Positions 52,011 to 62,075 are shown, counted from the stretch's first letter. The stretch: DNA of 64,000 nt from JAJCYL01 sp965206015 (GCA_965206015.1 CBDBIW010000004.1:1-64000), one strand, 5' to 3'. Translations and numbers: made by a program. Notes: generated from the sequence alone by a model not told the origin.

Positions 52011-54133
52011 GGCCCGATTTTGGAAATATTGGATGGAGGAGCAATAATCCTGCAAGAGGAGATGGGAATAAAAGTAAGCACTCATGGAATACAGCTGAAA
52101 ATATCAGCATAAAATCTTTGTACGAAAAGATTGATACAAAAGATAGCTTGCATCTTGGCTTTGGGGCTGGTGATCCTCCATTTCTGCGAGGCCCTTATGC
52201 AACAATGTACACTCAAAGGCCCTGGACAATCAGGCAATATGCAGGATTTTCAACGGCAGAAGAATCTAATGCCTTTTATAGGAGAAATCTGGCGGGAGGT
52301 CAAAAGGGTTTATCTGTTGCATTTGACCTGCCAACTCACCGTGGCTATGATTCGGACCATGAAAGAGTGGTTGGAGATGTGGGCAAAGCTGGTGTTGCGA
52401 TAGATTCCATTCTTGATATGAAGACATTGTTTAATGGCATACCATTGGATCAAATGTCTGTTTCTATGACCATGAATGGAGCAGTAATACCAATCATGGC
52501 ATTCTACATTGTAGCTGCCGAAGAGCAGGGAATAAAACCAGAGATGCTCTTGGGAACAATTCAGAATGATATTTTAAAAGAATTCATGGTCAGGAATACT
52601 TTCATTTATCCTCCGAAACAATCCATGAGGATTGTTGAAGATATTTTTAAATATACCTCTGAGAAAATGCCGAAATTTAATTCCATTAGCATCAGTGGAT
52701 ATCATATGCATGAGGCGGGAGCTCCTGCTGATTTGGAATTGGCTTACACTTTGGCTGACGGGTTGGAATACGTACGATCTGGCTTGAATACGGGTCTCAA
52801 AATCGATGATTTTGCACCCAGGTTGTCCTTTTTTTGGGGAATAGGTATGAATCATTTCATGGAGATAGCTAAGATGAGAGCCGCACGTGTTTTGTGGGCG
52901 GCGATGGTCAAGCAATTTGACCCGGAAAATCCGAAGTCCATGGCTTTGCGAACCCATTGCCAAACCTCTGGCTGGAGTCTGACTGAACAAGATCCTTATA
53001 ATAATGTGGCCCGAACAACCATAGAAGCACTGTCGGCAGTTTTGGGTGGTACACAATCTCTACACACCAATGCACTTGATGAAGCCATGACTCTACCCAC
53101 AGATTTTTCTGCTGGAATAGCCAGAAATACTCAGCTTATTTTACAGGAAGAAACCAATATCACCAAGGTTGTAGATCCATGGGGTGGCTCTCATTATGTT
53201 GAATACTTGACCAGTCAACTGATCAATAAGGCCTGGGGCCATATTCGGGAGATTGAAAAAATGGGAGGAATGGCGTCAGCGATTGATTCAGGATTTCCAA
53301 AAATGAGAATTGAAGAGGCTGCCACCAAAAAGCAGGCAAAAATTGATTCTGGTAAGGAAATTATAGTTGGCGTAAATAAATTCAAGTCAATGGAAAATAC
53401 TGAAATTGAAGTTTTAGATATAGATAATACTACAGCTCGTGAAAGTCAGATTCACAGGTTGAAGGATTTAAAGGAGTCAAGGGACACTACGGAGGTCACC
53501 ACAGCATTGGGGAGAATTGAGCAATGTGCAGACAATGGTGAAGGAAATTTACTTGATCTGGCTGTTGACGCAGCTCGAAAAAGAGCTACTTTGGGTGAAA
53601 TCTCCATGGCTATGGAGAACGCTTTCGGGCGTTATGAGGCGGTAACACGATCAATAAGTGGCGTATACCAACGAGAAGTGGAAGACAACGAATTATATAT
53701 CAAAGCGAGGAGAATGGCAGACAATTTTGAAGAATTGGATGGTAGACGCCCCCGGATATTAGTTGCCAAGATGGGTCAGGATGGCCATGATCGCGGATCA
53801 AAAATCATTGCCACTAGTTTTGCAGACTTAGGCTTTGATGTTGATATTGGTCCACTTTTTCAAACACCCAGGGAAGTTGCAAAGCAAGCCATAGAAAATG
53901 ATGTCCATATTGTTGGAATCTCAAGCTTGGCCGCAGGTCATAAGTCATTAGTTCCCCAATTGATAACGGATTTGAAAGAATCGGGTAGAGACGATATAAT
54001 GGTCGTTGTTGGTGGTGTTATTCCTAAACAGGACTACCAATTTCTATATGACAAAGGGGTCGGATGTATTTTTGGTCCAGGAACTGTTATTGCTTCAGCA
54101 GCTATAGAAGTTTTGGAGAAACTTCAAGATTAA
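52007..54133 (+). CDS. mutB: Methylmalonyl-CoA mutase large (alpha) subunit
   Basis: A 708-residue catalytic subunit. The N-terminal TIM-barrel part has PFLRGPYATMYTQRPWTIRQ and SVAFDLPTHRGYDSDH and the active-site region ISGYHMHEAGA. The C-terminal B12 domain begins at PRILVAKMGQDGHDRGSKII, with the cobalt-binding His in DGHDRG. It converts methylmalonyl-CoA and succinyl-CoA for propionate metabolism. Intact length. Confidence 0.96.
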   Translation: MRPDFGNIGWRSNNPARGDGNKSKHSWNTAENISIKSLYEKIDTKDSLHLGFGAGDPPFLRGPYATMYTQRPWTIRQYAGFSTAEESNAFYRRNLAGGQKGLSVAFDLPTHRGYDSDHERVVGDVGKAGVAIDSILDMKTLFNGIPLDQMSVSMTMNGAVIPIMAFYIVAAEEQGIKPEMLLGTIQNDILKEFMVRNTFIYPPKQSMRIVEDIFKYTSEKMPKFNSISISGYHMHEAGAPADLELAYTLADGLEYVRSGLNTGLKIDDFAPRLSFFWGIGMNHFMEIAKMRAARVLWAAMVKQFDPENPKSMALRTHCQTSGWSLTEQDPYNNVARTTIEALSAVLGGTQSLHTNALDEAMTLPTDFSAGIARNTQLILQEETNITKVVDPWGGSHYVEYLTSQLINKAWGHIREIEKMGGMASAIDSGFPKMRIEEAATKKQAKIDSGKEIIVGVNKFKSMENTEIEVLDIDNTTARESQIHRLKDLKESRDTTEVTTALGRIEQCADNGEGNLLDLAVDAARKRATLGEISMAMENAFGRYEAVTRSISGVYQREVEDNELYIKARRMADNFEELDGRRPRILVAKMGQDGHDRGSKIIATSFADLGFDVDIGPLFQTPREVAKQAIENDVHIVGISSLAAGHKSLVPQLITDLKESGRDDIMVVVGGVIPKQDYQFLYDKGVGCIFGPGTVIASAAIEVLEKLQD

Positions 54134-54635
54134 CAGACCCTATTGTTTTTTCATTTAATGGAACAACATAATGGCTTTTGAGACTGTGATCCACAGTTAT
54201 AATCAATCGTAACAAATTGTATTATTGGATAAAATCAGTAATGATATTGATTGTTGGGTAAAACGAATCCAAATTTGAACCGAGTGTAAATATTATAGAT
54301 TTTTAAATTTCAATGAGATATCTATTTTTTCTCTCAAAGAAGCTCGCATACTTGTCAGGGGACAGGGCCGGAGTCATCGCACAAACGACGTTGAGAATGG
54401 CACTAAATAAATAGTTTTTAAATCAAAGGAAGTTTGGCAGTTTTATCCACAAAATGAGCGGGTTATCCACAAAAATATATTTTATTGATATAACTTACTG
54501 TTAATCAGAGATGTAATATGGTATATTTAAATGAAATATTTGTGGATAAGTGATAAGGCGTTGATACTATTTACTTAAGAGCGATATTTGATTATGATCC
54601 TCCCTTTGTCAATCTAGGATGATATAATTTATGAT
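54134..54635. other. Candidate chromosomal origin of replication (oriC)
   Basis: A 502-bp gene-free region. Perfect DnaA boxes TTATCCACA lie at 54443-54451 and 54463-54471 (20 bp apart, same direction) and an inverted box, TGTGGATAA, at 54541-54549. The 70 bp between them are extremely A+T-rich, like an unwinding element. A near box, TGATCCACA, sits at 54187-54195 in the dyad ACTGTG-ATC-CACAGT. dnaA lies 3.7 kb away. The pattern is that of bacterial origins; experimental or skew evidence is not available here. Confidence 0.65.
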
Positions 54636-56414
54636 TTACTCTCGATTTTGACGAATTAATTTTTGCCGATAGGCATTGAAAATACGTGATTTGGAAACAA
54701 AACCAAGATATTTGCCATCATCAATCACAGGTAAGTTCCAGGCTTGAGTCAATTCGAACTTACTCATGACTAATTGCATTTTTTCATGAGTAGAAATACT
54801 AACTGGCGGCTGTTGCATAATAGTCTCAATTAGAATTAACTCCTGTTTATCGGCATCAAACATTATTTCCCTGATGTCGTCCAGCGTCACAATTCCGGCC
54901 AACCCTCCTTCTTCATTGACAACAGGAAAAATATTTCTTTTTGACTTCCTCACCAGTTTTACTAGATCACTTAGTGTGGCCTCGGGTTCAATGGTTAACA
55001 AATCCCTCTCAATGATTTTATGGAGGTTAATCAGGCTTAGAACTTGTTTATCCTTATCGTGTGGTATTAGATCTCCTTTTTCGATCAGGCGCTTGGTATA
55101 AATGGAATACTTTTCGAAGTAGGAGATAGTACTAAAGGAGATGGCAGAAACCAGCATTAACGGAACAAAGAGTGTATAGCCACTGGTAATTTCGGCAATT
55201 AAAAATATTGCGGTCAGTGGGGCATGTAAAACACCGCTGAGAATTCCACACATTCCAACTAATGTAAAGTTCGAAGCACTGACATTTGCAGTTGGGAAAA
55301 CAAAGTTGAGAACGGTTGATGTAAAATATCCAGCCACTCCTCCAATAAAAAGTGATGGTGCGAAAATTCCACCGCTGCCGCCTGAACCAATTGTTAAAGC
55401 AGTAGCAATTGGTTTAATCAAAAGTACAGCAAAGAGAAAAAGCATTAGGACCAAGAGATTATCACTCATTCCATAAAAAAAACTTCTTAGGAAGACATCC
55501 TGCTCCTGACCATTTAGCAAGAGTTTTATGGTCTCATATCCCTCACCATAAATGGGCGGAAATGTCAAAATGACTATGGCTAATCCGAGTCCGCCAATAA
55601 ATGCTCGTGTGAAGTCATTTTGAACCTCACCTATCTTTTTTTCCAGTGATAATATGACCCTTGTTACATAAAGAGAGATAATTCCACAAAATAAACCAAG
55701 TAAAATATAGAAAGGAACATCTGCTGCCGTGAAAGAGTCAGTAAGTTTAAAAGAGAACAAAATTTCATCTCCTAATAAAACTGTCGAGATTAGCGATCCA
55801 GTAACTGATGCAATTAATAGAGGAATAAATTGTGCAATGGTAACATCGGTCAGCATCACTTCAATGGCGAAAATAACTCCAGCTATTGGTGAGTTAAAAA
55901 TTGCTGATATTGCTGCAGCTGATCCGCAGCCAATTAATACAGTACGTTTTTTATAATCCAGATGGACAAGCTGACCAATGTTGGACCCAATGGCGGATCC
56001 TGTTACCACGATAGGTGCCTCGAGCCCCACCGAGCCTCCCAAACCAACAGTAATGGCACTTGTTATCATTCTGGAATACATCTTGACCGGCTCGATAATG
56101 CTGGATCTTTTGGATATTCTGTATAAGACACTTGTAATTCCATGCCCTAACTTTTCTTTCAGGAAGTATCGGGCGATTGAGGCCGTGATTAAGATGCCGA
56201 TTAATGGTAGAAATAGATACAGGTAATTGACATTCGCAATATCCATACCCGCTTCAAGAAATCGTTGAATATAATGGACAGTGGTTTTTAGGATAACGGC
56301 TGCAAGGCCAGCAAAAAGTCCAATCAGCCCACTTGCAACCAGCAGAAAATTTTTATCGCTTATGTGCTTAAGACGCCATATAAGAAACTTAACAGGAAGA
56401 CCGTGTGGCTTCAT
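54636..56414 (-). CDS. ClC-family chloride channel/transporter with CBS domains
   Basis: A 592-residue membrane protein. Core motifs: GLGGSVGLEAPIVVTGSAIG (the glutamate in GLEAP is in the place of the gating glutamate), GSGGSGGIFAPSLFIGG and GMCGILSGVLHAPLTAIFLI. About ten hydrophobic segments are followed by two C-terminal CBS domains (LSDLVKLVRKSKRNIFPVVN; EKMQLVMSKFELTQAWNLPV) that sense adenine nucleotides. It moves chloride, perhaps with protons. Confidence 0.93.
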   Translation of the reverse strand: MKPHGLPVKFLIWRLKHISDKNFLLVASGLIGLFAGLAAVILKTTVHYIQRFLEAGMDIANVNYLYLFLPLIGILITASIARYFLKEKLGHGITSVLYRISKRSSIIEPVKMYSRMITSAITVGLGGSVGLEAPIVVTGSAIGSNIGQLVHLDYKKRTVLIGCGSAAAISAIFNSPIAGVIFAIEVMLTDVTIAQFIPLLIASVTGSLISTVLLGDEILFSFKLTDSFTAADVPFYILLGLFCGIISLYVTRVILSLEKKIGEVQNDFTRAFIGGLGLAIVILTFPPIYGEGYETIKLLLNGQEQDVFLRSFFYGMSDNLLVLMLFLFAVLLIKPIATALTIGSGGSGGIFAPSLFIGGVAGYFTSTVLNFVFPTANVSASNFTLVGMCGILSGVLHAPLTAIFLIAEITSGYTLFVPLMLVSAISFSTISYFEKYSIYTKRLIEKGDLIPHDKDKQVLSLINLHKIIERDLLTIEPEATLSDLVKLVRKSKRNIFPVVNEEGGLAGIVTLDDIREIMFDADKQELILIETIMQQPPVSISTHEKMQLVMSKFELTQAWNLPVIDDGKYLGFVSKSRIFNAYRQKLIRQNRE

Positions 56415-56507
56415 TCGCCGCTTGATTTGTGGCAGTGCAAATAGGTTGGCAAAAGTAACAGATGAGCTTACAAAGCAACGATTTATATCTATTAACTAAC
56501 ATATAGT

Positions 56508-56753
56508 GCCAAAATTATTGAAAGAAACGAAGCATTTAAGTGGGGAGAAGATTTTGAATTAATTACTGCAACTTATCCGGGTGCCATGTTTGGACTTGGA
56601 AGTGGTGAAAGCTGCCCCGCTCTTCACAATCCGGATTACGATTTTCCAGATGAGCTGATTGATGTTGGTGCCAATCTATTTTATGATACTATTCAACAAA
56701 TGACACAAAGCACTGATATTCAGCTTTTAATTTGTTATTATATTCCGGTGTAA
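56508..56753 (+). pseudogene. M20 amidohydrolase, C-terminal remnant
   Basis: The frame from GCC at 56508 reads AKIIERNEAFKWGEDFELIT and then YPGAMFGLGSGESCPALHNP and DFPDELIDVGANLFYDTI. This is the C-terminus of M20 peptidases (amino-acid hydrolases): the GEDF metal-ligand motif and the FGLGSGE..PALHNPDYDFPDE segment. No start codon or N-terminal part is present. It overlaps the purB 3' end by 16 bp on the other strand. Confidence 0.75.
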
Positions 56754-58081
56754 TTAAAAGGAGTAATTGCACTTAGTTCCTTTTTGACCTCTTCTGAAAC
56801 TTCCAGACCGACCACGAATTCTTGTAAGGCGGACTCTGTGATCTTGCTGTTTTTACGGGTTAAATCTTTTAAAGTTTCATATGGATTTGGGTAACCTTCA
56901 CGTCTGAGAATTGTCTGAATTCCCTCTGCCACAACTGCCCAGTTTTGTTCGAGATCTGCGTTGATTGCTTTTTGATTTAACTCAAGTTTTCCTATCCCTT
57001 TGGCTAATGATTTTAAAGCAAGGAAACTATGTGACAGGGGCAGTCCAGCGTTTCTAAGTACTGTAGAATCAGTCAAGTCACGTTGCAGTCTGGAAATAGG
57101 CAATTTTGCAGAAAGATGCTCAAAGAGCGCATTTGCAATACCAAGATTACCTTCAGCATTCTCGAAATCAATGGGGTTAACCTTATGCGGCATGGCAGAA
57201 GATCCAACTTCACCTTCTGTTATCTTTTGCTTGAAATACCCCATAGCGATGTATTGCCAAATGTCACGGCTGAAATCTATCAAAATGATGTTGATTCTTT
57301 TTAGATTATCAAATAAAGCGGCAAGGTTATCATAATGCTCAATTTGGGTTGTTGGATTACTTCGGTCCAGCCCTAGTGATTTGTGGACAAATCGATCTCC
57401 AAATTCGGACCAGTCAATCTCAGGGTAAGCAACATGGTGAGCATTAAAATTACCGGTTGCACCCCCAAATTTTGCTGAATGCGGAACAGTAGACAATAGG
57501 GATAGTTGTTTATGAAGTCGTTCAGTGAAAACCTTGATTTCTTTCCCTAATCGCGTGGGTGATGCTGGCTGTCCATGTGTTTTGGCTAACATGGCAATCC
57601 CACTCCATTCGTCCGCTAAGTCTTGCAGTGATTTAATTAACTTCTTAATTTCAGGCAAAAGTGTTTTTTCTATTGAATCTTTGACTGATAGAGGTATGGC
57701 AGTATTATTAATATCCTGAGAGGTTAATCCAAAATGAATAAATTCTTTTGCACCTCCCATACCCATTTCATCAAACTTCTGCTTCAGGAAATATTCAACC
57801 GCCTTGACATCATGATGGGTAATTTTTTCAAAATTCTTAATACTTTGGGCATCCTCTTCATTGAAATTTCTCTCCATAAACTGTAGTAACTGAAACTTTT
57901 CACTATCCATCCCGACTAATTGGGGTAGAGGCAGTTGACATAATGCAATGAAATACTCAATTTCTACTTTAAGCCGGTACCGTATTAATGCATATTCAGA
58001 GTAGTATTCTGCAAATTCAGAAACCTGATGTCTATACCTACCATCTATCGGTCCTATTGCTGTTAGTTCGTTGAGTTTCAT
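56738..58081 (-). CDS. purB: Adenylosuccinate lyase
   Basis: The ATG at 58081 (MKLNELTAIGPIDGRYRHQV) gives 447 residues; an upstream extension is rejected. The signature GEVGSSAMPHKVNPIDFENA near residues 290-310 is that of the fumarase/aspartase superfamily, with FIHFGLTSQDINNTAIPLSV and KTHGQPASPTRLGKEI. It acts twice in purine synthesis: on SAICAR and adenylosuccinate. The E. coli-like long form is seen. Confidence 0.95.
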   Translation of the reverse strand: MKLNELTAIGPIDGRYRHQVSEFAEYYSEYALIRYRLKVEIEYFIALCQLPLPQLVGMDSEKFQLLQFMERNFNEEDAQSIKNFEKITHHDVKAVEYFLKQKFDEMGMGGAKEFIHFGLTSQDINNTAIPLSVKDSIEKTLLPEIKKLIKSLQDLADEWSGIAMLAKTHGQPASPTRLGKEIKVFTERLHKQLSLLSTVPHSAKFGGATGNFNAHHVAYPEIDWSEFGDRFVHKSLGLDRSNPTTQIEHYDNLAALFDNLKRINIILIDFSRDIWQYIAMGYFKQKITEGEVGSSAMPHKVNPIDFENAEGNLGIANALFEHLSAKLPISRLQRDLTDSTVLRNAGLPLSHSFLALKSLAKGIGKLELNQKAINADLEQNWAVVAEGIQTILRREGYPNPYETLKDLTRKNSKITESALQEFVVGLEVSEEVKKELSAITPFNYTGI

Positions 58082-58270
58082 CCAGTGATATAAAATGGGA
58101 CGCAAGGTAGCTAGTTGAGCCCCGAATAGGAAATGCAATCTTCGGTTTTTACCGTTTATCCTGTGGCTTGGCACCTCTGAACGAAAATCACAAACCGAAC
58201 ATTATTCTGCCCGTAATGGTAATCAATTGGTAATGTTCAGAATCAGGCATTCAAATCATCATCAAACAGA

Positions 58271-58465
58271 ATGAAATTTCAATTACTCTCTTTGTTACTG
58301 CTATCAATTAGCATAAGTTCTTTGGCCGGACCAAGTGGTAGAGATAGAGATGCCTATACTTTAAATATTCTTAACCTGAGTTCGATGAATACTGGAATGA
58401 ATTTTCTGAGAGAAACCCGTGAGGACTCAATAAAGCCTGTAGTTGTGATTAATTTAAAATGTTGA
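58271..58465 (+). CDS. Short secreted protein, probably truncated
   Basis: A 64-residue reading frame with a signal peptide (MKFQLLSLLLLSISISSLAG) and then PSGRDRDAYTLNILNLSSMN. It stops exactly where the IS982-type remnant begins (58459), so the original protein may have been cut there. No family is recognised. It may be translated but could equally be a fragment. Confidence 0.4.
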   Translation: MKFQLLSLLLLSISISSLAGPSGRDRDAYTLNILNLSSMNTGMNFLRETREDSIKPVVVINLKC

Positions 58466-59030
58466 ATTTCAAATACTTAATTACGAAATACATGACTCCA
58501 TCTGAAAATAAAATTACTGAAATTTTCTACCTGGTGGACGATTTTTGCATTCAATTGGACCAATCCAGCAAAAAACACCTTATTGCAATGAGCCCGGGAG
58601 AAAGCCTGAGATGAGCTGTTTTTTTTGGCTTCAAGCTTCATATTGTCATGAATGACAAAGGAGAGATACTCCGTTTCGCCATTATTCAGGAGAATGTAGG
58701 GGACAAGGGAACCACTCAAAAACAAATCGTTCATCAAGGCCCTCAAGGGAAAGCTATACGCTGATAAAGCCTACATTTCTCAAGAATTGACATTCAGGAC
58801 ATGGATGATGGGCAAACTTCATTACAAACCTTATCTCCGGACTGATTGCTTATTCATTCTTTCCGAAAAAACCAACCATCAAATACCAACCTGTCAAAAG
58901 CTCAATAATTACCTGTATTTTAAAATCGAACTCAGGTTTCCAATTCCCTTAACAATATTTTCTCAGCATTAATGGCTTACAACTTCACTGAAAAAAACCT
59001 TCAACCAAACTCAACTGTACAGATTCTAAA
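58459..59030 (+). pseudogene. IS982-family transposase remnant
   Basis: Pieces in several frames together read like one IS982 transposase. ATG 58459 MLNFKYLITKYMTPSENKIT and EIFYLVDDFC; then, after a stop, VFFGFKLHIVMNDKGEIL; in another frame ALKGKLYADKAYISQEL; and at the end INIFSALMAYNFTEK type sequence. Frameshifts, stops and loss of the middle part (the first DDE Asp region) show that it is dead. Terminal repeats are not recognisable. Confidence 0.65.
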
Positions 59031-59221
59031 CAGTTTTTCCTGCCTTTATGATCTCTCTTACGCCGAACTCATGTTTATATAAGGAAATGGGACCATTCAA
59101 ATTTTGTCATGGGTTAAATTAAAGTTAAAGAAATAGTAAGCATAGTATAAAAGTTTGCAAGAAGATTGGAAACCAGTTCAGCTATTCTTCCTAAATTTAC
59201 TGCAAGTGTAAAATTCAAAAG

Positions 59222-60193
59222 ATGCTTTTAGACTTTGAAAAACCCATTGCTGAACTTGAAGCTAAATTGGCGGATATGAAAAATATTGCTGATGAGAGTG
59301 GGGTAGACGTTAGTTCAGCAGCGAAGTCTCTTGAGAAAAGACTCGATGATCTAAAAAAAGATATTTTTGGCAACCTTACCAGATGGCAAAGAGTGCAGTT
59401 ATCTCGTCACCCTGACCGTCCTTACACACTGGATATGATCTATGAGATCACTGATGAATTTGTCGAACTTCATGGCGACAGGGCGGTAAAGGATGATAAA
59501 GCAATGGTTGGAGGATTTGCTACTATAGATAATCATGGTGTTATGATTATCGGCCAGCAAAAGGGCCGTAACACCAAGCAACGGCAAATGAGAAATTTTG
59601 GTATGGCTAATCCAGATGGATATAGGAAGGCATTACGTCTCATGAAATTGGCCGAAAAATTCAACAAGCCCATTATTACACTGATTGATACCCCTGGGGC
59701 ATATCCGGGATTGGAAGCTGAAGAGAGGGGGCAGGGAGAAGCAATAGCAAAGAATTTAAAAGAAATGTTTATGCTCAAAGTTCCTGTAATTTGTATAGTA
59801 ATAGGGGAGGGTGCCTCTGGCGGCGCGTTAGGTATAGCTGTTGGTGACAGGGTTCTAATGATGGAGAACACTTGGTATTCTGTGATTTCTCCTGAATCAT
59901 GTTCATCCATTTTGTGGAGAAGTTGGGATTACAAAGAGCAAGCTGCTGAAGCACTGAAGCTTACTGCCAGGGATATGCTTGAAAACGGGCTAATTGATGG
60001 AGTTATAAAGGAACCAGTTGGAGGAGCTCATAGAGATGTAAAAAAAGCTGCGGGTGAATTAAAAAACACAATCTTATTTACATTGTCTGAATTGTCAAAA
60101 CTGAGCCCTGAAAAACGAATCGAAACCCGCATTGAAAAATTCTCCTCCATGGGTGTGTTCAACGAAAATTCAGATAGTAAAATTATGGCGTGA
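59222..60193 (+). CDS. accA: Acetyl-CoA carboxylase carboxyltransferase subunit alpha
   Basis: A 323-residue AccA. N-terminal coiled part (FEKPIAELEAKLADMKNIA), then the crotonase-like core: RHPDRPYTLDMIYEITDEFV, FGMANPDGYRKALRLMKLAE, LIDTPGAYPGLEAEERGQGE and GEGASGGALGIAVGDRVLM. It transfers the carboxyl group from biotin to acetyl-CoA, together with AccD, giving malonyl-CoA. It shares GTGA with the patatin gene. Confidence 0.96.
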   Translation: MLLDFEKPIAELEAKLADMKNIADESGVDVSSAAKSLEKRLDDLKKDIFGNLTRWQRVQLSRHPDRPYTLDMIYEITDEFVELHGDRAVKDDKAMVGGFATIDNHGVMIIGQQKGRNTKQRQMRNFGMANPDGYRKALRLMKLAEKFNKPIITLIDTPGAYPGLEAEERGQGEAIAKNLKEMFMLKVPVICIVIGEGASGGALGIAVGDRVLMMENTWYSVISPESCSSILWRSWDYKEQAAEALKLTARDMLENGLIDGVIKEPVGGAHRDVKKAAGELKNTILFTLSELSKLSPEKRIETRIEKFSSMGVFNENSDSKIMA

Positions 60194-60972
60194 CAAAAAT
60201 TGGACTTGTACTCTCAGGCGGGGGTGCGAGAGGAGTTGCACACCTGGGCGTGTTAAAAGCACTTGAAGAAAATGAAATACCCATAGACTTTTTGTCTGGA
60301 ACGAGTGCTGGGTCGATTGTTGGTGCTCTTTACGGCTATGGATACTCACCTGTTGAAATTCTTAAGATAACTCAGGATGCAAACGTGCTCAGGCATTTGA
60401 GGCCAGCCTTAAATTTTACAGGCCTTATAAAAATGGATAGGATAGCTCAAGTTTTACTAGATTATCTGCCAGGAGACAGCTTTGATGACTTAAAAATTCC
60501 ATTAACAATTGCTGCCACAAATATTGTTGAAGGGAGAACTCAATATTTCAGTTCAGGAAAATTGGTAAGACCTGTCTTAGCGTCGTCCTGTATCCCGGTG
60601 ATCTTTAATCCAATCGAGATTGATGGTGTTGAATATGTTGATGGAGGTATAACCAACAATTTCCCCATTGAACCGCTTGAAGATAGCTGTGATGTAATTA
60701 TTGGTTCTCACACAAATTTCATTGGAGATAATTTTCATGATTTCAATATGAAATCCCTTTTGGAACGTACGATGTTAATTGCAATTAGTGGAAATGTTTA
60801 CCCAAAACAGGCTAAATGTGATTTGTTCATTGACCCTCCCGATTTAGCGGAATTTACAGGATTTGATGTTAAGAGAATCAAAGATATTTTTAACCTGGGT
60901 TATCAATTTACCCTGTCATTATTCGCAGACGATCCGAAATTAAAAAGTCGCTTGCTCACCAGGGGTCATTGA
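60190..60972 (+). CDS. Patatin-like phospholipase
   Basis: A 260-residue enzyme starting at GTG. The oxyanion loop SGGGARGVAHLG is at 9-20, the nucleophile Ser in LSGTSAGSIVG at about 38-48, and the catalytic Asp in VDGGITNNFP near residue 155. It lies between accA and an acyltransferase, so a role in membrane lipid turnover is a fair inference. Coupled to accA (GTGA). Confidence 0.9.
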   Translation: MTKIGLVLSGGGARGVAHLGVLKALEENEIPIDFLSGTSAGSIVGALYGYGYSPVEILKITQDANVLRHLRPALNFTGLIKMDRIAQVLLDYLPGDSFDDLKIPLTIAATNIVEGRTQYFSSGKLVRPVLASSCIPVIFNPIEIDGVEYVDGGITNNFPIEPLEDSCDVIIGSHTNFIGDNFHDFNMKSLLERTMLIAISGNVYPKQAKCDLFIDPPDLAEFTGFDVKRIKDIFNLGYQFTLSLFADDPKLKSRLLTRGH

Positions 60973-60985
60973 TTAGATTTGCTTT

Positions 60986-61546
60986 ATGTTGAATTTATTA
61001 TTGCGTTGGTTTTGTGGAATTGCATTTAAAGTAACCAACTGGAAAGTGCAAGGTCGGCCACCACATCACTTGGAAAAATTTGTTATGATTGTTGCTCCTC
61101 ATACAAGCTCAAAAGATTTTTATATTGGAATAGCTGCCAGATCCGTGTGTCATTTGGAGTATGTAAAATTTCTTGGGAAAGTTGAACTTTTTAAGTTTCC
61201 CCTAGGGATCTTTATTCGTGCACTTGGCGGCTATCCAGTAGATCGCAGTAAGAATAATAACCTTGTCGATAACGTAGTAGAGATTTTCAAAAGCAAGGAT
61301 AGATTTTCCATAGCCTTGGCACCTGAGGGCACTCGAAAAAGAGTGAAGAAATTAAGGAGTGGATTTTACCACATTGCAAAGAAGGCCGGCATACCCGTAG
61401 TAATTGTGGGATTCGATTTTAAGAGAAAGCTCGTTGATATCTGTGAACCATTCTATCCTACCCAGAATACAGAGGAGGATATGAAATTCATTTGGAACTA
61501 TTTTACTGGAATTACAGGAGCCAATCCTGAGTTAGGAATTAATTAG
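60986..61546 (+). CDS. 1-acyl-glycerol-3-phosphate acyltransferase-like (PlsC family)
   Basis: A 186-residue acyltransferase with the HxxxxD motif as PHTSSKDF, and FPLGIFIRALGGYPVDRSKN, ALAPEGTRKRVKKLRSGFYH, IPVVIVGFDF. HxxxxD is kept, while the usual Trp-Trp (HTSWWD) is Ser-Lys. It probably acylates a lysolipid or a related acceptor. The stop overlaps the convergent gene by 8 bp. Confidence 0.85.
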   Translation: MLNLLLRWFCGIAFKVTNWKVQGRPPHHLEKFVMIVAPHTSSKDFYIGIAARSVCHLEYVKFLGKVELFKFPLGIFIRALGGYPVDRSKNNNLVDNVVEIFKSKDRFSIALAPEGTRKRVKKLRSGFYHIAKKAGIPVVIVGFDFKRKLVDICEPFYPTQNTEEDMKFIWNYFTGITGANPELGIN

Positions 61547-62075
61547 ATCCGTCGTCAATTTTTTGACTGAACGTTTGCTGCACCGCAAAAGAAAAACCCA
61601 GATCTATCCTTGAATCCTTGATGTCTTTGATACTTTCAGGCGGGTAGACTACTATTCTGTCCAGAAAAGATTCCTCAGTCTCTTCCCGCGTATATCCTTG
61701 AGAGATATCTAACAGAAGACGGGATACTGTTTTGTCAATGTCAGCTGGTGCAAGCCAAATGATGGTGTATGATGTATTGAATATTTTGTGGTCCGCCATA
61801 TCATCATGGAGATCGGCAGGGAGGTCGGTGAAACAGGCTGACTCTTTCTCTAAGTCGCCAAATTTAAATTGATAAAGCTCTAATTGTCTCTCATCTGTGG
61901 GATATTCAGGCTTGGGTATCTGATGTCTCAGTTCAAATAAATCTTCTGAATAAGCAATAAACTTCCCGCTCTTAAATGAGGGATCCTCTCTACAACCTTC
62001 GTGAAAACTCAGGTCTTTAATTAATACCAACTTTGGAAGTTCAATAATTTCAAGTGCCTTGTGCAGGATATTCAT
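61539..62075 (-). CDS. Hypothetical protein, 178 aa
   Basis: An acidic protein without signal peptide or membrane segment. It contains KLVLIKDLSFHEGCREDPSF, LYQFKFGDLEKESACFTDLP and NTSYTIIWLAPADIDKTVSR. No family is recognised. It stands alone between the acyltransferase and the tRNA, convergent with the former. Confidence 0.6.
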   Translation of the reverse strand: MNILHKALEIIELPKLVLIKDLSFHEGCREDPSFKSGKFIAYSEDLFELRHQIPKPEYPTDERQLELYQFKFGDLEKESACFTDLPADLHDDMADHKIFNTSYTIIWLAPADIDKTVSRLLLDISQGYTREETEESFLDRIVVYPPESIKDIKDSRIDLGFSFAVQQTFSQKIDDGSN

